Below are positions 40,226 to 41,160 of a DNA stretch of 41,160 nucleotides, in pieces. The notes under the pieces were generated by a model, which was not told the origin of the DNA, searched no databases, and saw only the letters and a program-made list of their open reading frames with translations. This stretch comes from an uncultured Collinsella sp. Lineage in GTDB: Bacteria; Actinomycetota; Coriobacteriia; Coriobacteriales; Coriobacteriaceae. The stretch is taken from the NCBI GenBank assembly GCA_905208975.1, contig CAJLRE010000011.1, positions 1 to 41,160 of the forward strand, written 5' to 3'. Made by a program: the position numbers and the translations under genes. Every line of letters begins with the position of its first letter. Positions within the stretch are counted from its first letter, which is position 1.

Positions 40226-41160
40226 GTGACTCTGTACGAGCAGTTCGTTATCGAGCTCACCAACCAATCGTTTTCCCTTCAGGCCGCCTATCGCAGCGGC
40301 GGCACGCCCTATGAGCTGAGTGACCGCGAGCCTAAGCCCTACGAGCAGCAAATTGAGGACGTCGCCCGCATGATCGATGAAGCCGATTGCGTGCTTGTGG
40401 GCGGGGCCTCCGGTCTCTCCGCGGCAGGCGGCGGCGACTTCTACTACGAAGACAACGCAACCTATCGCAAGCATTTCGGCAAATTCGCCGAGCGTTACGG
40501 TTTCAAGGGCGCTTTCGAGGGGTCGTTCTACCGTTGGCCCACCGCCGAGGCGCGCTGGGGATACCTCGCCACCTTCCTCGACACCACGCTCAACGCCCCG
40601 CTGCGCAAGCCCTACAGGGACCTCGACGCCATTCTCGCCGAGAAGGATTTCTTCGTGCTCACCACCAACCAGGACACGCAGTTTGTGAAGCTCTATCCCT
40701 GGGAGAAAGTGGCAGAGATCCAAGGCGACCACCGCTTCTTTCAGTGCTCCCACTGTTGCACCGACGAGGTGTGGAACGCGGTCGAGCCGGTCTCCCACAT
40801 GGTAGAGGCCATGGGAGACGGCCTTGAGGTTCCGACAGAGCTCGTGCCGCGCTGCCCGCACTGCGGGGCAGAGGCGTTCCCCTGGGTTCGCGGCTACGGC
40901 AACTTCCTGCAGGGCGAGCTCTACGAGGAGCAGTACCACAAGGTGTCCGACTGGCTCGACGCGCACGCGCGGCAGAGGATCCTTTTCCTCGAGCTGGGCG
41001 TGGGCCGCATGACGCCCGCGTTTATCCAGGAGCCGTTCTGGGCCCTCACGGCGCAGTTGTCGCAGGCTAGCTACATCGCCGTGAACAACAGGACGCAGTT
41101 TCTCCCCCGCGCGATCGAGGATCGGGGGCTCGCCGTTCGCGCCGACATCGCCGACGTGCT
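40226..41160 (+). CDS. Sirtuin-like (Sir2 family) NAD-dependent protein, 3' end outside window
   Basis: The first 311 residues are seen. GGASGLSAAGGGDFYY (59-74) matches the NAD-binding GAGxSxxSGIPDFR. TTNQD (146-150) stands for the TQNID motif. A zinc ribbon is given by Cys174, Cys177, Cys210 and Cys213. EIQGD (164-168) occupies the place of the catalytic His-Gly, so the general base is Gln166 instead of His. That change is recalled as typical of class M sirtuins (SirTM), which ADP-ribosylate rather than deacylate. GTG 40226 follows AAGG. The C-terminal part includes LELGVGRMTPAFIQEPFW. It is divergent from TetR. Confidence 0.85.
   Translation, partial: MTLYEQFVIELTNQSFSLQAAYRSGGTPYELSDREPKPYEQQIEDVARMIDEADCVLVGGASGLSAAGGGDFYYEDNATYRKHFGKFAERYGFKGAFEGSFYRWPTAEARWGYLATFLDTTLNAPLRKPYRDLDAILAEKDFFVLTTNQDTQFVKLYPWEKVAEIQGDHRFFQCSHCCTDEVWNAVEPVSHMVEAMGDGLEVPTELVPRCPHCGAEAFPWVRGYGNFLQGELYEEQYHKVSDWLDAHARQRILFLELGVGRMTPAFIQEPFWALTAQLSQASYIAVNNRTQFLPRAIEDRGLAVRADIADV

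Noticed and set aside
1..41160. tRNA genes, CRISPR arrays, phage or IS genes
   Set aside because: None could be recognised by eye on either strand; repeats present are short palindromes without regular spacers.

Overview
The window is GC-rich, densely coded DNA from a bacterial chromosome. It most resembles a gut Coriobacteriia genome of the Collinsella type (inference). The reasons are the C/G-ending codon use, the many histidine kinases joined to substrate-binding proteins, a LAxTG-type surface protein, an anaerobe-style redox gene set, and short interspersed palindromes in the gaps. No tRNA, rRNA, CRISPR array, prophage or complete insertion sequence was seen.

Layout. 1-1556 (minus): a partial ClC-type channel, a LOG-family nucleotide hydrolase and a small K+ channel. 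1557-1851 is a gap full of GTCCC-type repeats. 1852-8305 holds two related sensor systems facing each other across a NimA-like flavoprotein: a fused BvgS-like hybrid kinase (plus), and a two-gene version with a separate binding lipoprotein and hybrid kinase (minus). 8448-11777: a MalY/PatB-type PLP enzyme, TrmO, an XRE/zinc-ribbon/TipAS-like regulator and a glutaredoxin. 11830-12440: a small toxin-antitoxin-like remnant between two direct copies of a ~55 bp hairpin repeat. 12491-18592: a tRNA-dihydrouridine synthase, two membrane proteins of unknown role and a large MacB-like ABC exporter. Three related palindromes lie in the gaps of this stretch and just beyond it.

18815-24693 is redox territory: a CoA-disulfide-reductase-like flavoprotein with a rhodanese domain, a rhodanese remnant, then an operon of TlpA-like lipoprotein, NapH-like Fe-S membrane protein and a 48-residue CD1871A-type CXXC protein. 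That operon diverges from an OmpR-type response regulator and its kinase, which probably sense a signal tied to it. 24768-25748 is a GMP synthase lacking the glutaminase domain. 26046-31573 is a LuxR-type regulator followed by a 1455-residue secreted, probably sortase-anchored protein.

31664-32488 is a membrane protein/XRE pair. After a 451 bp AT-rich gap rich in dyads comes a non-canonical type II topoisomerase pair (32940-37223). The right end has a DUF4143-type ATPase, an iron-sulfur-flavoprotein-like reductase, a TetR regulator, and a divergent sirtuin-like gene that runs off the window. The sirtuin carries Gln where the catalytic His is expected, and a 20 bp palindrome in the shared promoter is a good TetR operator candidate.

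Many long open frames antisense to the real genes are codon-bias shadows and were left out.
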